A stretch of DNA of 64,000 nucleotides from Limnanthes douglasii subsp. nivea (GCA_036936605.1 JAUPFV010000005.1:78194885-78258884); one strand, 5' to 3'; shown: positions 33,440 through 47,439, counted from the stretch's first letter. Program-made: numbers and translations. The notes: generated by a model not told the origin, from the sequence alone.

Positions 33440-36400
33440 GAAATTACCTCTATTAACACACATCATATTTACTTAAAAAAAATTAAAGATACCTTCAAAG
33501 TCTTCAATTGACAAAGATTACATATTGTAATTTAACCATTTAGTTTTAAAACACCTAGTCAAGTTCTAGACATCACGTACATACATTTGACAAACCAAAA
33601 TATAAAAATAAATATATAACTTGCATCTCGCGTAAAAATATTACAAATATATCACAACTAGTACTGAAATTAACAAATTCTTGCATTTCGCATGTCAAAC
33701 AAATAAAACCAAATTTGATTGTTACCCTTTCTCTCCATATAACAACGACTAAAAGATAAAATCGATTGGAAATAAACAACGAATCAACTACAAATAAACA
33801 AGGAAGATGAAATCATAAAAATCCATTAGAAGTTGATAATGAAATTTTAAATCGAGTGCAAGATGAATCGACATTAGAGTTTTATAGAGAAAAAAATTGT
33901 TTAAATTTTTGGGTCTTATATAATTTATTAGGGGTACTATATAAAAAAACTATGTAGTATATCGTAAATAAGAAAATTAAAAGGTATTTTGTAGTAATAA
34001 ATTATTATTAGGATAGTAAGCGGATAATACGTTTGCTTTTGGCTAGTTATTTATACTTTACTTTATTTTATGAGAGTTACATAATATCTAAAGCATATCA
34101 TTATTTTACCTTTTTTATCATGTTATGACACATTAATAACTGTTATAAATATAAAAAATTTGTTGTAAATAATCATAACCTACAAATTTAGATTACACTG
34201 AATTAATATATTTATAAAAAAAATATCTAAATCGTTGTGGATGCTCTTAAACGCGATATAACTGATATTGGTATATATGAATGAATTAAGCTCAAGTATA
34301 TGTATATAAATACACTAAAATTCTCATATAGAGAATCACTTAATTCTTGAGCAATAATACTCTATTCTAATATCTCTATGTTCTCCTCAATAATTCAAAA
34401 TCACAAATATATTCTTCTTTAGAAACCTCCATATTTTCTATCTGACCATATATGTTTGCTCATGTTTTCTTTCAACAAATTTCCATCCCATTTCTCCACT
34501 GTCTAACTTACAGTTACCATTATATAATTCTTCCTCAACATCCATAAACTTCATTTTTTACTCATGTTCATCCATAAAAATCTTATTTATTAACTTTAAA
34601 ACACCCAAAATATATTTCACCTCACAAAGTTAGCACTGTCTGTAAGTACTCATTGATGTCAAGAAGGTTTTTGTCTAAAACCACTAAAAAATAAAATCCA
34701 TATTTAAAAAAAAAACAAAGACATGATGTCGCATTCTTATGTAAGTTAAAAGCCCTCGATCGACCCAGAGGCCCCTGAGGTGCCACTTGGACTCATTTAT
34801 TTTGTTACTCATGTCGTGGATCTTTAAGAGTAATTAGACGAACTAAAAGAGAAGTATGGTGCCCAGTTAAGGATGTTATGAATGATATTTATTACTCTTG
34901 CATCAGATGTATGCTATGAAATTTAGCATTTTGGAGGTTATAATATCGAGGAAGGAGATGATGCCGTCAACTTTATGTTAAAGTAGTGTTACGATACATC
35001 ACTACTTTGTGCAAAATAGTCCATCGTGCTAAGATGGAGGGTCCCAAAAGGCAAATAGACCAAAGATCATTTAACAAACGGGAAATACACCATCAATTTC
35101 GTTGTAACTCACTCACAGAAAGGCATACTATGTTATGGAGAAGATAACAAAGTCTTATGCACGTAATTTTTCATGACTTTGAGAGAAAATGATCTAACAT
35201 GACATAATAGCATTTTTTTAAGTTATATTTAATGTTTTAGCATGTTGCATACTGTTTTTAGAACCACTTTATAAGGATCTAAAATCATCGAGAGAGATGT
35301 CGATTATATAATCAACTGCAAGCAAGGATCGAGAGAGATTCTCTAATACTATACTCAACACTCTGTTGAAGTAAAGAATGGGTTGGAAACTTGTCAATTA
35401 CATTAATCCTAATGAATAAAAATAAAAAAACAATTAAAAATATTAAAAATATAAACAAAGACCAAAAGAGGGTTTTTAAAACTATACTCTGCATGTTCTT
35501 AAGACAAATAATGGGTTAAAAACTTGTAAAAATATTAATCCTTAAATACAGTAAATTATTGTCTCTCTTTTTCTGAATTTCAATAACACTAATTAACCAT
35601 ATATGTAAATATAAATAAACTCATAATATAGTGCTTTATATAACGAGTAAGAATTTTGGCTTGACGTTGAACATTTTAGTTAAATAATTTATAAATAATA
35701 TATATATATTTAAATTCCAAAGATAAAATAATATAGGCTTATTAAATAAAATGTTTTAATTGATAAATTTCAAAAAATAAATGCCAAAGATTCTAGCAGC
35801 TGAAAAATTGCTCTTTAATGTAAATGTGCATCTCTCGACATCAATAAATCTTACAGGGTCAATAATAAGCTTTTATAGTCCACTTTCATGCAAGTTGTAT
35901 CTAACATCTTCAAGTTATCGATGCTAACGATGATAATGAAGAGTAATGCAAATTCTGTGAGCGTGGATAACGATATGGCTTCAGATGGAGAAATTGAAAC
36001 TTTTTCAACCGTAAATATGGCTCAAAATATATAAGATTATTAAAAAGAGTGTGATCAACAGATTCTTCTCTAATTAGTTTAATTACTCAATTGGTATACA
36101 ACCTTAAATCATTAGTGAATCTACCAAGTTAGATATCTAGTTATCACACGATCTTCGCATATATTAATTTAGTTATCCTCGTGATTGTTGAGGATAATGA
36201 TATGAAAGTTGAGAAATATATTGAAGGAATGCATTTTATCTAAAAAAAATAAAGAATGATGTGTTTAATGAAGAATGTGAGTTTCCTCAAGAAGTGTGCT
36301 CTATAGATAAGATTATCGAAAAGAATGGATTATTGAGGAATACAATGGTAGTCCTTCTATTGGGTTATAATATTGTATACAATTATATAGTTACTAAATT

Positions 36401-37470
36401 AAAACAAATTTTTGGGCTCTGAAAATAATGTTTGAAGTTGTGGACGTTAGATATGAATATTTCATAATTTAGTACTTGACTGTAAAAAACAAATTAATTT
36501 TGTATTATGACGTTAGTTACAAATGATATTTGATCATCATATGATAGCTCGAGAGTTGACTTCAAATTTTAAGCCTCAATTAGACTTTATTCACACTATG
36601 AGGAATTTAGTGAGGATTTGAATATGAGATACAAAACTATACCATGTGCATTTTGAGGAAGATAAATGATTTGATTGGGAAGAGAATTAGAATTACCCAC
36701 TAACTAAAATGAAAAAGAGAGAAAAATATGTGAGACTATTGGAGGAGATATATTTGGATAAGTCATTGGTTCTTTGATAAAAAAAATTAAGAACAATTAG
36801 GATAGTTTCATTTTTTTTGTATTGATGATCTAAAACCTAAAACAATTTAGCTAATGGAGAACATTTAGTATTTTCAGATTTAATTACTTGTTTCCTTTAT
36901 TTTTCTTATGTTGATAAAGTTATATGATTCGGTACTTTAATGGCATATTAGCAATCTAATTGTACACGATGCTTTCATTTTGATAAAGTGTGTATTATGT
37001 GACTGCGCAATTTTTTCAGTCCTAGCATAAATTATCATACTCGTTCCTTAGTTTTTTTTGTTTAAATGAACTTTGAGACTTTTTATTTCGCACAATAACA
37101 GTACTACCTTTAAACTATTTTTAGGGGTTTAAGATATATTTTCTTGCACAGATATATCTTTTTTTGTATCATATGAATAATATATGGAGTATCTTCTAAT
37201 TAGGTACATTATAATTGGCACAAGTTATCTTAATGAAACAAACAACTCATTCTTTATGAATAAAATTCTGTGCTATATAAGCTTAGTTAAGTTAAGGTGC
37301 TTAATAAGGTCACAATAGTTGTACATATCAAAAAAATTATAAAAAAAACTAGAGAAAAATTTGAGAACATGCAAAAAGTACCAGGTATTCAAATAGTCTC
37401 AAATCTAGTATACTAAGTAAATAAATTTTATAGTGTTAAAAAACTACAGAAAAGTATCTGAATATTTATT
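33440..37470. other. AT-rich spacer, no gene recognised
   Basis: No protein homology that I can recognise. A somewhat less AT-rich patch at 34740-35130 has a short run of open codons but no known motif. Part of 36000-37470 may be the upstream end of the hAT relic. Confidence 0.5.
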
Positions 37471-37479
37471 CAAGGATGC

Positions 37480-38650
37480 ATATAATAAGCTACTTGTGTT
37501 TGGGGATCTTCCACTGTGTTTTATTGAGAGTTTGGCATGTATAATGTTTTACAATATAGTGAAGCTTTAAATGTCATATTATCGAACAATTGCAATCGGA
37601 TATATTATAAAAATGTAAGTGTAGAAGAAAACAAATATGACAAGATTGATTGATATGGAAAGAGTTTCACTAACAGCATGATATATGGGTTAATCAAATA
37701 ACTGTTTCAAGCTACATGGTTATTACATCATTATTATATTGATGATAGTTGGCGCATCATGAAGCTAATCATTGGGTTTAAGAATGTCATAAACCATAAT
37801 GGAAAATAATAACTTCATTTATTGTTTAATGTCTACCTGATTGGAATAAAAAAGGTTTTCACCGTCATAATGGATAATGCTACAGTTAAAATTTCAACTC
37901 TGAAAATGTTTAAGGAATAAATTAAAGTTGTAGGTAATGATTCTATGGTTTTATGTGGTGAGTTTTTGCACATGAGGTGTGATGCTCACATTCTCAACTT
38001 AGTTTTTAATAATGGGTTAAAAAATGTTGATTCTAGTATTACAGTCATTCGTAATGCAAACACTTATATGGGATCACCTCTAGAAATATTAAAGTCTTTT
38101 CAATTACGGGTTGACAATGATAGGATAATAGAGTTAGCCTACCATTTGATGTTAATGAACAATATAATTTTAATAATCTAATGTTAAATAGAGCTTTGAA
38201 GAATAAATTGGATTTTTATAAGATGATATCATAAGATAATGTATGTAACAATAGGTTTAATGAGAGATTATATGGGGTAAAAAGAGTTGGAGGATCAACA
38301 AAGAAGAATCATGAAACAGTTGATAAATTAGTAAAATTTCTTAGAATATTTTACCATTCTACTTTGCTTCTTTCAACCTTTAAATCTGTTAACTCGTCCA
38401 AGTATTGTGGTGAGATTTTCACAACTGAGAGAAATCTTTTTGCACTTTTTAAAGATCATGATCAAGAGATGTGAGATAAAGCTGAAGTTATGAGAGTAGA
38501 GTTTGGCAAATATCGGGAATGAGTCAAGAAGATCAACATGCATATGACTATTTTAAGTGTATTAAACCATACAAAAAATGTATTTTGTTATTCTATGCTT
38601 TACGGAGATTTATGAAAAGGTTAAGTGAGAGTGCAATAAGATTTATCACT
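37480..38650 (+). pseudogene. hAT-family transposase relic
   Basis: The plus strand follows plant hAT (zinc-finger BED type) transposases in order. L-P-L-C-F-I-E-S is near 37510 and K-V-F-T-V-I-M-D-N-A (the conserved V-D-N-A region) near 37853. At 37945-38181 comes G-E-F-L-H-M-R-C-D-A-H-I-L-N-L, the C-x-x-H-x-x-N-L signature. The C-terminal domain, with F-Y-H-S-T near 38350 and N-L-F-A near 38435, extends to about 38650. Stops occur throughout. I saw no terminal repeats or 8-bp duplication. Confidence 0.83.
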
Positions 38651-39877
38651 CATTGAATTATGTGATGAAGCAAGGTTTTCAAAAATACTCTATTGGTTTT
38701 TAAAAATTAGGGAAAGTAATGGCTTCTCATAATCATAACCCATAATTGAATCAAGTAATGGACAAGAACATCTTGGTGTGACATAAACGGATTTGATGAT
38801 AATACTAATGGAAAAGACTCCATGAATCCAGTAATTAGTTGGATCTTTACTTGAAATAAAGTGTAGAAAGCACATATGTGATATTTGGAACAAACTATGA
38901 CATTTTGTCATGGTGGAGGCTCAATTCTCAGAAGTGTCGTATTATGTATGAGATTGATAAAGTTCTTTATATTTAAGAAACAATAATAGAGAAATAACTA
39001 TTCATTATATCTTTAAAAATTATATTACAAGATCAACTTGGAAAATATAACTTAGTTTATTATTTTATTTTTTAGATTAAAATCGTTAAACTTTTTGTTT
39101 CTCTATCTTTTTAGAGTTTAATAGTTGTTTTCAAAATAGTTAAGCAAGTTCTCAATCTTGGCTCTGGACATCAAGTATTAACAATCTCTGTTAGTTTGTT
39201 AGTTAGTTAGTTTGTTTAAAATCCATTATCTATCACGATAGGTTCTCCATCAAGTATGGAGTTGAATGACATTTACATAATTTTTATTTTTTGCTGAATT
39301 TGTTTATAGTAATCTAGTTTTTTTCATATTATTCTTAATTTCATATGGTAAAGAATATAAAGAATTAATAACTTTATAAAACTTTTAAAAAGTATACTTT
39401 GTTGAGAAATATTTTTGAGGTTTTATCTATACTCTTAAGTTGAGATTTACTGTCTTGTAAGTTGCAACATTCGATAATAAAAATTTGTTATCTGTATCGG
39501 TTGTTGTAATATTAATGCTCTAGAATCTTGATATGTTCACATAGAGTTAATGGAAATAGAAATGATGTGCTTTAGCTTTAGAATATAATATTGGTTTGTG
39601 TCTTAGAAATGTTTTATGGATTGTGAGAAGAATGGTCTACTTTTTGTGAAATTCATTTTTCTATCAATTATGTGAATATATACTCATGTTTACAGTTTCA
39701 TGGAGAAGAAGGAATATAACTTATTTTAGCTCTGAAGTGTTTTTGTTTCTTTTCACTTTGCTATAACATATGTATGTTATTGGATTGCTACATTTTCTTT
39801 TGTTTTATGCATATTACAGATGTTTACAATTACACATTAGTGAAATCATAAGACTCATAAGTATGAAAAACCAAAAA
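38651..39877. other. AT-rich spacer, nothing recognised
   Basis: No gene or repeat recognised between the hAT relic and copia B. Confidence 0.5.
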
Positions 39878-40149
39878 TGGTAGAATATTCACGCAATAAC
39901 ATGTTTTTAGTGCGCTAGCATGTAACACATTTACGCTGCATAGTAATAAAAATGTTTGTCATGTTTGGATATTGTTATAATATGCAGTGTATTAAGTTTC
40001 CTTGTATAGGCCTCTAAGTTCTCTATATATTGAGAGCCTTACTTGGGTTTATCATTATAAAAAACAGTTCAATATAAAAAGGAACATTTTCTAATAAACA
40101 CAAAATCCTAGCCGCCTCATGCCGCTACTTCTCTCTTTGTTGTTTAACA
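39878..40149 (+). repeat. Copia B 5' LTR (272 bp)
   Basis: Starts TGGTAGAATATTC and ends TTGTTTAACA. A TATATAT stretch near 40024 may be the TATA box. Confidence 0.93.
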
Positions 40150-40162
40150 TGGTATCCGAGCA
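40150..40162 (+). other. Copia B primer-binding site (initiator Met tRNA type)
   Basis: TGGTATCCGAGCA directly follows the LTR. It differs by one base from the usual TGGTATCAGAGCA complementary to initiator tRNA-Met. Confidence 0.85.
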
Positions 40163-40199
40163 CGTGTGATTCTGGGAATTCTGAACATCTTCAACAAAG

Positions 40200-41220
40200 A
40201 TGGCTGGCAATGAAGTCGTGGTCAGTCAAATCCCTGACGAATTAACAATGCAGATTGCTGCCATTCTGAGAAATGATCTCGGACCACAACAACAAACAAC
40301 TAACCCCGAGAATTTATCCCTAGGGATAAAACTCGGTGGTGACAACTATGCCCTATGGGAAAACCTGATGAAGAAAGAAATTGGGCAAAAGGGGAGAGGT
40401 TATCATATTACATGGGAGCCGACACCTCCATCCAAAACTGACAACACATATACAAGGTAGGAACAAGATGATCAATGTGTTTTCACATGGATTATCCAGA
40501 ATCTTGAATCCATCTTGGTGAATAATGTCTCGCAATATCCCACTGCTAAATCCCTCTGGGATGGGTTAGCCACCACATACGGTTCTGGTACAGATTCGTT
40601 ACAGGTGTTTGACCTTCATAAGAGGGCTAATTCATTAAGGCAAGGGTCCGATACACTAGAAGACTTATGGAACAAACTATAGAACATCTGGATGTCTATA
40701 GATAGGCGAGATCCGAACCCTATGAAATACCCAAAAGACATTCAGATCTACAATAAGAAGACTCAATAACAAAGACTCTATCAATTGCTAATGGCGATTA
40801 ATGACAAGCTAGAACCAGTCAAGAGAGATATCCTGAAAAAGGATTATCTTCCTTCCGTGGAAACAGCATATGCTACAATACGAAGGGAAGTGGCCAGACT
40901 TAATATACTAAAATCAAGTTCTTCTGATAGTGACTCTATTGAAATTAGAATGGGTTTGGTTGCTAAAGATTTTGCACAGAGGTTTAAATTCTGATCCAAA
41001 GATAAAGAAGATAAATCCAAGTTGTATTGCACTCATTGTGGGATGAAGAAACACACTAAAGAGACATGTTTCCAGCTGATTGGCTATCCATAATGGTGGG
41101 AGGATGGTCATAAGGAGAAAAATAACCAGCGTTTCAGATCTAATGTCAAACGGGCTTCGTCTACAAGTGGCAGTGAAGATCCGACTAAAAATGAGCAAGG
41201 AAGTGGCACTGGTTTTGGAG
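40200..41220 (+). pseudogene. gag: Copia B gag, broken
   Basis: ATG at 40200, 50 nt after the primer site. The first 86 codons carry an L-G-G-D-N-Y-A-L-W-E stretch typical of plant copia Gag; a stop follows. The frame resumes with L-W-D-G-L-A-T-T-Y-G near 40555 and M-A-I-N-D-K-L-E-P near 40790. A zinc knuckle C-X2-C-X4-H-X4-C is encoded at 41028-41069. At least three stops interrupt it. Confidence 0.85.
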
Positions 41221-41222
41221 GA

Positions 41223-42578
41223 ATGGCGGCAAACTCCTATGAAAAACTTGGAGGTAAAGGGTTTGAGAAATCAATGAATTGGATCTTTGATTACGGGGCT
41301 ACGAACACCATGTCTTATGATCCTAAAGACTTTGGGGACATGTCATCTCCAAATAAGTCCCATATTGAGACTGCTAGTGGAGAAATTTTTGAAGTCAAAG
41401 GGGGAGGTTCAATTATTTTTTTGGAAAAAATGGAAATTAAAAACTGCCTCTACATTCCTTCACTATCCTTAAAGTTATTATCTGTTAGTCAAGTGACAAA
41501 ACAACTCAACTATGTGGTTTTTATGTATCTATTTTTTTGCATTTTACAAGACATTCGTACGAAGGAGATCATTGGGCGTGGTACTGAACAAGGAGGTCTC
41601 TATTATGTTGATGAGGTAGTTCATAAGGGACATGCCATGCTTGCTCACGGAACAACCAAAAGGAAACTCTGGTTATGGCACCGACAACTTGGTCATCCTT
41701 CTTTTAGCTATCTTAAAAGTTTGTTTCCCAATCTTTTTTTGAATAATTTCATTCATGAGAAATGTGAAACCTACATTCTTGCAAAAAATCGTAGGGTCTT
41801 ATTTAATCAAAGTAATACTAGAGTTGATTATGCTTTTTCGCTAATCCATTCGGATGTTTGGGGTCCAGCACCAAATTCTACTAACAATCAAATCAGATAC
41901 TTTGTTTTATTTGTGGATGATTTCTCAAGAATGACTTGGGTATACTTTTTGAAACATAAATCGGAGGTACCAGAAATATTTGTTTGTTTTTACAAAATGA
42001 TTTTGACTCAATTTGAAAAAAAAATACAGATTCTCCGTTCTGATAATGGAACAGAGTTTGTCAACCAAGCAATGCATAATTGTTTCAAAACAAATGGTGT
42101 TATCCATCAAACCACTTGTCCAAACACACCTCAACAAAACGGTACTTCAGAATGAAAAAATCGTACTTTACTTGAAAAAACTCGTGCTATTATGATTGAA
42201 TCTAGAGTTCCTCATTCTCTTTGGCCAGAAGCTCTTGCTACAGACACATATCTTGCAAATAGTCTACCAACCCGATGTCGAGGAAATAAAACTCCATTAC
42301 AAGTGTTTGCCACACAAGTTACAATTCCATCTGTTATGACCTTACCACCTCGTGTCTTTGGTTGTTCGGTGTTTGTTCATATCCCTAAAACTAGTCAAAA
42401 CAAACTTAATCCGTGTGCTGAAAAGTGTGTATTCGTTGGGTACGGTGTCCATCAAATAGGTTATCGGTGTTACAATCCGGTTACTCGTCGAATCCATGTC
42501 ACCATGGATTGTGACTTCTTAGAATCCGATTATTATTTTTTACCACCAATCTCGTGCTCAGGGGGAGAAAGTAAGTGA
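41223..42578 (+). pseudogene. Copia B protease and integrase, broken
   Basis: Protease W-I-F-D-Y-G-A-T lies near 41280. The family motif is D-S/T-G, and here a Tyr replaces the Ser/Thr, which should abolish activity. The integrase zinc region (H-R-Q-L-G-H-P) is near 41680, with one zinc Cys position apparently changed. The core has H-S-D-V-W-G-P near 41845 and D-N-G-T-E-F near 42045. A TGA at 42153-42155 falls where E-R-K-N-R is normal. The C-terminal G-Y-R-C-Y-N-P region runs to 42578. Confidence 0.9.
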
Positions 42579-42618
42579 ATCACTTGACTAGTTTCTATAT
42601 GAAAGTTACTTTGAGGAT

Positions 42619-44330
42619 GTGTCGACAAAGTCGGTAGATGGCGCCACGGAATACGCCTCTTCCAACATAAAGGAGATTGACGAGGCAATTCTTACCACCA
42701 ATGATTCTCCCGAAGACAATGTCCAACAAGAAATAAATGTCATTGATACTACCGGCGAATCAGGCGAAGAAAATATCCATCAAGAGGTAAACAATTTACA
42801 ATGTCATAATTCACAACATGCTACTGACCATGACATTTTAGGAAGTTCATTTGTTGAAACTCAAACTCTGGTTCTTCCCCCAAGAAAAAATAGAGGGGTT
42901 CTGCCTGACCGGTATTCACCGGAACACGTTCCTCGTGCTTTTACATATCCGGTAAAAACGGACATGAAAGGAATGACGAAGATTGCAAAGGCGTTTTCAG
43001 CTACTATTCTCTCTGAACAAATCCTTAAAACAGCTCAAGAAGCTAAGAAGATGACTGAATGGCATGAGGCAATGAATACCGAAATGGAAGCTCTAAAAAG
43101 GAATGATACATGAGAGAATTGTGTGTTACACAAGGGAAGAAAGCAGTCGGGTCTAGATGGGTGTTTAATATAAGATATAAATCCGATGACACCATTGAGC
43201 GACACAAGGCAAGATTGGTTGCCAAATGATATACACAAACATATGGTGTAGACTACTCTAAAACGTTCTCTCCGGTTGCAAAGATTGACACTATCAGAGT
43301 TTTACTTTCAATAGCCGTGAATAAAGATTGGCCTCTTCATCAATTTGGTGTAAAGAATGCTTTCTTACATGGAGACTTGGAAGGAGAGGTATATATGGAA
43401 CCCCCACCAGTTTTCTCTGATGGTTTTCAAGAAAATGAGGTATGTGAACTGAAAAAGGCATTATATGGGCTCAAACAGTCTCCTCGTGCTTGGTTTGGGA
43501 GATTTACTATGGCAATGAAGCAGTATAGCTACAAACAGAGTAATGGGGATCATACCTTGTTTTGCAAAAAGAGAGGAGAATTAGTCACTTGTCTTATAAT
43601 ATATGTCGACGATATGATTATAACGGGGAATAACGAAGAAGAGATTAGATCTCTTAGAGTTCGAAATGAAAGACCTTGGGGGATTGAAGTATTTCCTAGG
43701 AATCAAGGTTCTTAGGTCAAGATAAGGGATTTATATCTCCCAATGGAAATATATATTGGATTTATTAGCTGAAGTTGGCATGGTGGATTGCAAACCAAAT
43801 GACACTCCTATGGTTGTGAATCACAAACTAAAGATAATTGAAGGGGCCAGACCAGCGAGTAAAGAAAGGTACCAAAGGTTGGTGGGAAAATTGATTTACC
43901 TGGCTCACACTCGATCCGACATTGCATACGCGGTGGGAGTAGTTAGCCAGTTTATGCACCAGGAAGAGGCATAATTTTTAAGAAAAATGGACACCTTCAT
44001 GTTGAAGTATTCACAGATGCTGATTGGGGAGGGAATCCTAACGACAAACGATCAACTGCTGGCTACTTTACTATTCTTGGAGGTAACTTGGTGACTTGGA
44101 GGAGTAAGAAACAGAAAATAGTATCACTGCCAAGTGCTGAATCAGAATTTAGAGGAATCGTTAAGGGGATTACCGAGATACTTTGGTTAAAGAAGATAAT
44201 GAAAGAAATCGGATCCCCTCTGAAGTTTCCAACTCAGTTAATGTGCGATAATAAAGCTGCGATTAAGATTTCAGAGAACCCGATCAACACGATAGAACAA
44301 AGCATGTTGAAATAGATAGGCACTCTGTAA
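42619..44330 (+). pseudogene. Copia B reverse transcriptase and RNase H, broken
   Basis: After an acidic linker (42619-42860), RT begins near 43065. The first catalytic Asp block, normally Q-x-D-V-K-x-A-F-L-H-G, reads Q-F-G-V-K-N-A-F-L-H-G (Gly codon 43347-43349), so the enzyme is dead. The second block Y-V-D-D-M (near 43605) is intact. TGA codons occur at about 43112 and 43228. RNase H runs at about 43990-44315 with A-D-W-G-G, S-A-E-S-E and C-D-N-K-A-A. Confidence 0.92.
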
Positions 44331-44486
44331 AAGTAAAGATTGAAGATGGGACAGTCGAACTTTCGTTTGTTAGATCCGAAGACCAACTGGCAGACATCCT
44401 GAAAAAAGCGGTTGATACAAGAACATTCGAATCAGTGTTATCCAAGTTGGGTATTGGTGATCCCACTACACAACTTGAGGGGGAGT

Positions 44487-44757
44487 GTTAGAATATTCAC
44501 GCAATAATATGTTTTTAGTGCGCTAGCATGTAACACATTCACGCTGTATAGTATTAAAAATGTTTGTCATGTTTGGATATTGTTAGAATATTCAGTGTAT
44601 TAAGTTTCATTGTATAGGCCTCTAAGTTCTCTATATATTGAGAGCTTTACTTGGGTTTATCATTATAAAAAACAGTTCAATACAAAAAGGAACATTTTCT
44701 AATAAACACAAAACCCTAGCCGCCTCCTGCGGCTACTTCTTTCTTTGTTGTTTAACA
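44487..44757 (+). repeat. Copia B 3' LTR (271 bp)
   Basis: Starts TGTTAGAATATTC and ends TTGTTTAACA, following the purine tract GAGGGGGAG. Confidence 0.93.
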
Positions 44758-45839
44758 GAAAAATACTTGAGATATGTGTTTTGTATTTAATGGTTTTTTG
44801 TGTTTATGTAGTGGTACTAACAATTGCTAAAAGATGTTATCAAATGTTTTATAAATTTGTGTTTATAGATGTTTTGATTTACCAACAATTAATGGTCTTT
44901 TGTATCACTAACAACTATATGTATTAATAATATCCTTTTATTTTGTATATGCTACTTACATATATTATTATGGAGTTTCATGTCTTTCGGTTTAATCTGG
45001 TTGTTTGGTTATAAAATAACCATTTGGAACCGAATTCAATTGGAGCAAAAAAAAAATAGTATTTTCGGTTGGCTTATGATAAATTATTTACATAAAATTT
45101 GTTGTTCCAAATTTAACTTCTCTCATAAATATACTAAGTTCTCCCATATAATCCACTAAGTTGCCCAAATTTCGAAACCATATTTCTTTCCTTCTCAACT
45201 TCATCTTCTTCCTAACTTCAAAACCTCTCTAAGGAAAAAAAACTCAAAACTTATAAATCTAATATATTTCTTCTAGAGAAACAACACAACCTCATCTTCA
45301 AGCAAGAAAATCAATAGATTAATGGAAATAGTAAGTTTTATTTTATTTTATTGATTTAATTTATTTTTAAGTTTTGAGTAGATTTTTTTGTAGATTGTAG
45401 GTTGAAACTTTTAGGCTTATAAATTAGTTAAATCTAGTGTTAGTATTTAGTTTAGAATGTAAAATTGGTTTGGTTGAAATTGATTTAGAATCATATTTTT
45501 TTTGTTAGAGTTTAAGGGTTTCACGACACGACTTTTTTTCGTCATCGTCGGTGCGTAAGCTTTCGCACTAGCGGGACTAAATATGTTGTTTTAAAATATC
45601 TTTCCCCGACAACATGGTACATTGGCGCTGGAGGTGACAAATTTTTTTTTTTCAATTAGCGTTGTCACCACCAATGCAGTATCTCACGTTGGCGGGGCCA
45701 AAGCTATCAAAATAACAAAACATTATCCCCACTGGTGTTAGGCTTTAACGTTGGTTGTGTGCAAACACTGTTTATGTTCTTCTATTTACCTAGCTCATGT
45801 ATTTTGTTCTTATTGCAACCATCAGATTACTAGGCTTGA
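44758..45839. other. AT-rich spacer with a GC-richer patch
   Basis: No gene recognised. The patch at 45515-45780 is richer in CG/GC words (GTCATCGTCGGTGCG, GGCGCTGGAGG). In composition it resembles the 161-bp array at 47440-48230 and may be another edge of the same element. Confidence 0.4.
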
Positions 45840-47110
45840 GAAAAAGTCGAAAGGTCAAAGGGATGAAACTAGGAAAAAAGAAGACATATACTTCCAAATC
45901 GGGTTGTACTTCTCAAATGGGTTGTGGTAAAGGTTCATATGTATAGCTGAAGGAAGCTAGGTTGAACGTTTCGAGCATATAGAGCGGTCCATATGGTGTA
46001 GCAGGTTATAAACTGTAAGGGAACGATGTAAGGGTAGCGGTGGCGGTGAACCTACCTTTTGTGATGAATCACCGGATGTCGATCTAGTTTTTGAGGTAGA
46101 CGAGCCTCAAATTCGTAGCAGAGAACGAAGCATCGGTCCCAACCGCCTTAATAATTTATTCTTGTTGCAAAACAGTATCATATTTTTTCCAAACTTCCAA
46201 CATCACGAGGCTTACAACACATACATCGGGAATGTAAGTTATATCAATTATTTATAAAATAAATACTTTGGTTTATATCGATAACAATATTATAAGTTAA
46301 TTTATGTTTCATTTTTGTAGTCTTGACCGGATATTACCGTCCAAGTCAAGTACAAACTTGTAGATCAATGAGACCTAAAATTTTAGGAAGCTATGAAGAA
46401 TATTGTCCAAGCCATATCATTCTGGCCTATCATTGGCCACTTGACTAATTTCAACTCAAACTCGCAGTTGAACGAGGCTTTTAACGAACAATGGCATCAT
46501 AAGACCAAAAATTTCTAGTTATCCTTCAACGAAATGGGTTTTACCTTGGATAACGTGTTCATCATTACCGACCTCAAAGAAGTGAGAAGAATAGTCAACT
46601 CAAAAAGAGCACCACTTACGGTGATATTTATGCCAATTACGCTTGATTGTTAATTTTATCTAACCCGATTTGTATCTTACATTATTATGTGTTTGTTTGT
46701 TGGTGATATTCCAGCTGTATGTGGATATGATACAGAGGTTTCCAGACCAGGATATTGACTTGTATCGTAATAATATTAGGGTTTTTAGAATGACTGAAGG
46801 GTATATGCCAGATCAAGTGATGTGACAATTCGATTGGATCGAGGAGAAACCACTAAATCATATTGTAGCTTGACCTGTTATTAAGAAATGAGAACATTAC
46901 CGCTATCATGTTGTTTTTTTTACAAGTTTACACGAACATTACAGGGAAACCGCAAGACTGGAACATCCCAGTACTAAGCTTACGTCACAAAGTACGGGGG
47001 TTTTCACATTACTCTTCGTATTATTCACAATCGTGGAACAATAGAGGTGATTCATAAGATAAACCATATTTGACCTCTTGATGATAACACATAAGAGTTA
47101 ATAAATTTCA
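45840..47110 (+). pseudogene. Decayed gene resembling plant-mobile-domain transposon proteins
   Basis: Several plus-strand pieces look like the plant mobile domain (PMD, often carried by MULE or other transposons). Near 46385-46620 is W-P-I-I-G-H-L, then a block ending M-G-F-T-L-D-N-V-F-I-I-T-D-L, comparable with G-E-M-T-x-T-L-D-D-V. Near 46720-46850 are Y-R-N-N-I-R-V-F-R-M and G-Y-M-P-D-Q-V-M. GTAAGT at 46234 and TTTTTGTAG ending 46320 fit an 87-bp intron; a second acceptor ends at 46714. Several stops are present. The identification rests on motif resemblance only. Confidence 0.5.
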
Positions 47111-47439
47111 CGAATCGATTCCTGCAAATCACAAGGATCTTATGTTTGTTTTTTTAGCTACCACGAGTCATTGTCCTTGTTATATACGTTGGTTTTTAGA
47201 TAAATCTATTTTGCTACGTTTTGATTATTTTTTGTATGTTATATAACATAAAATTGGTTGTTTTATGTTGGACATGTATGTTATATAACCAAATATTGGC
47301 AGTTTGTTTGGAAATTTATGTTTTATAACAACAATTTGGATGTGTGGTTATGTGTTAGTTATTTTGTATCTTGTTATTGGCTAACTCCTCGGGGAGGGTT
47401 GTTTGAAATTAAGCTTGTTATTTTCATTTTTATTAACGT

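Larger units (their letters stand above)
39878..44757 (+). mobile_element. Copia B: complete Ty1/copia LTR retrotransposon
   Basis: 4.9 kb, plus strand, LTRs at 39878-40149 and 44487-44757 with about 15 differences (5-6%). The flanking 5 bp are AAAAA on the left and GAAAA on the right, a duplication with one mismatch. Order gag, protease, integrase, RT, RNase H is that of Ty1/copia. A primer site follows the 5' LTR, and a purine tract (TTGAGGGGGAG) precedes the 3' LTR. Lesions in protease, integrase and RT make it non-functional. It has the least diverged LTR pair in the window. Confidence 0.95.

Noticed and set aside
34740..35130. Less AT-rich patch with short open frames
   Set aside because: No known motif or consistent frame; could not support any call.
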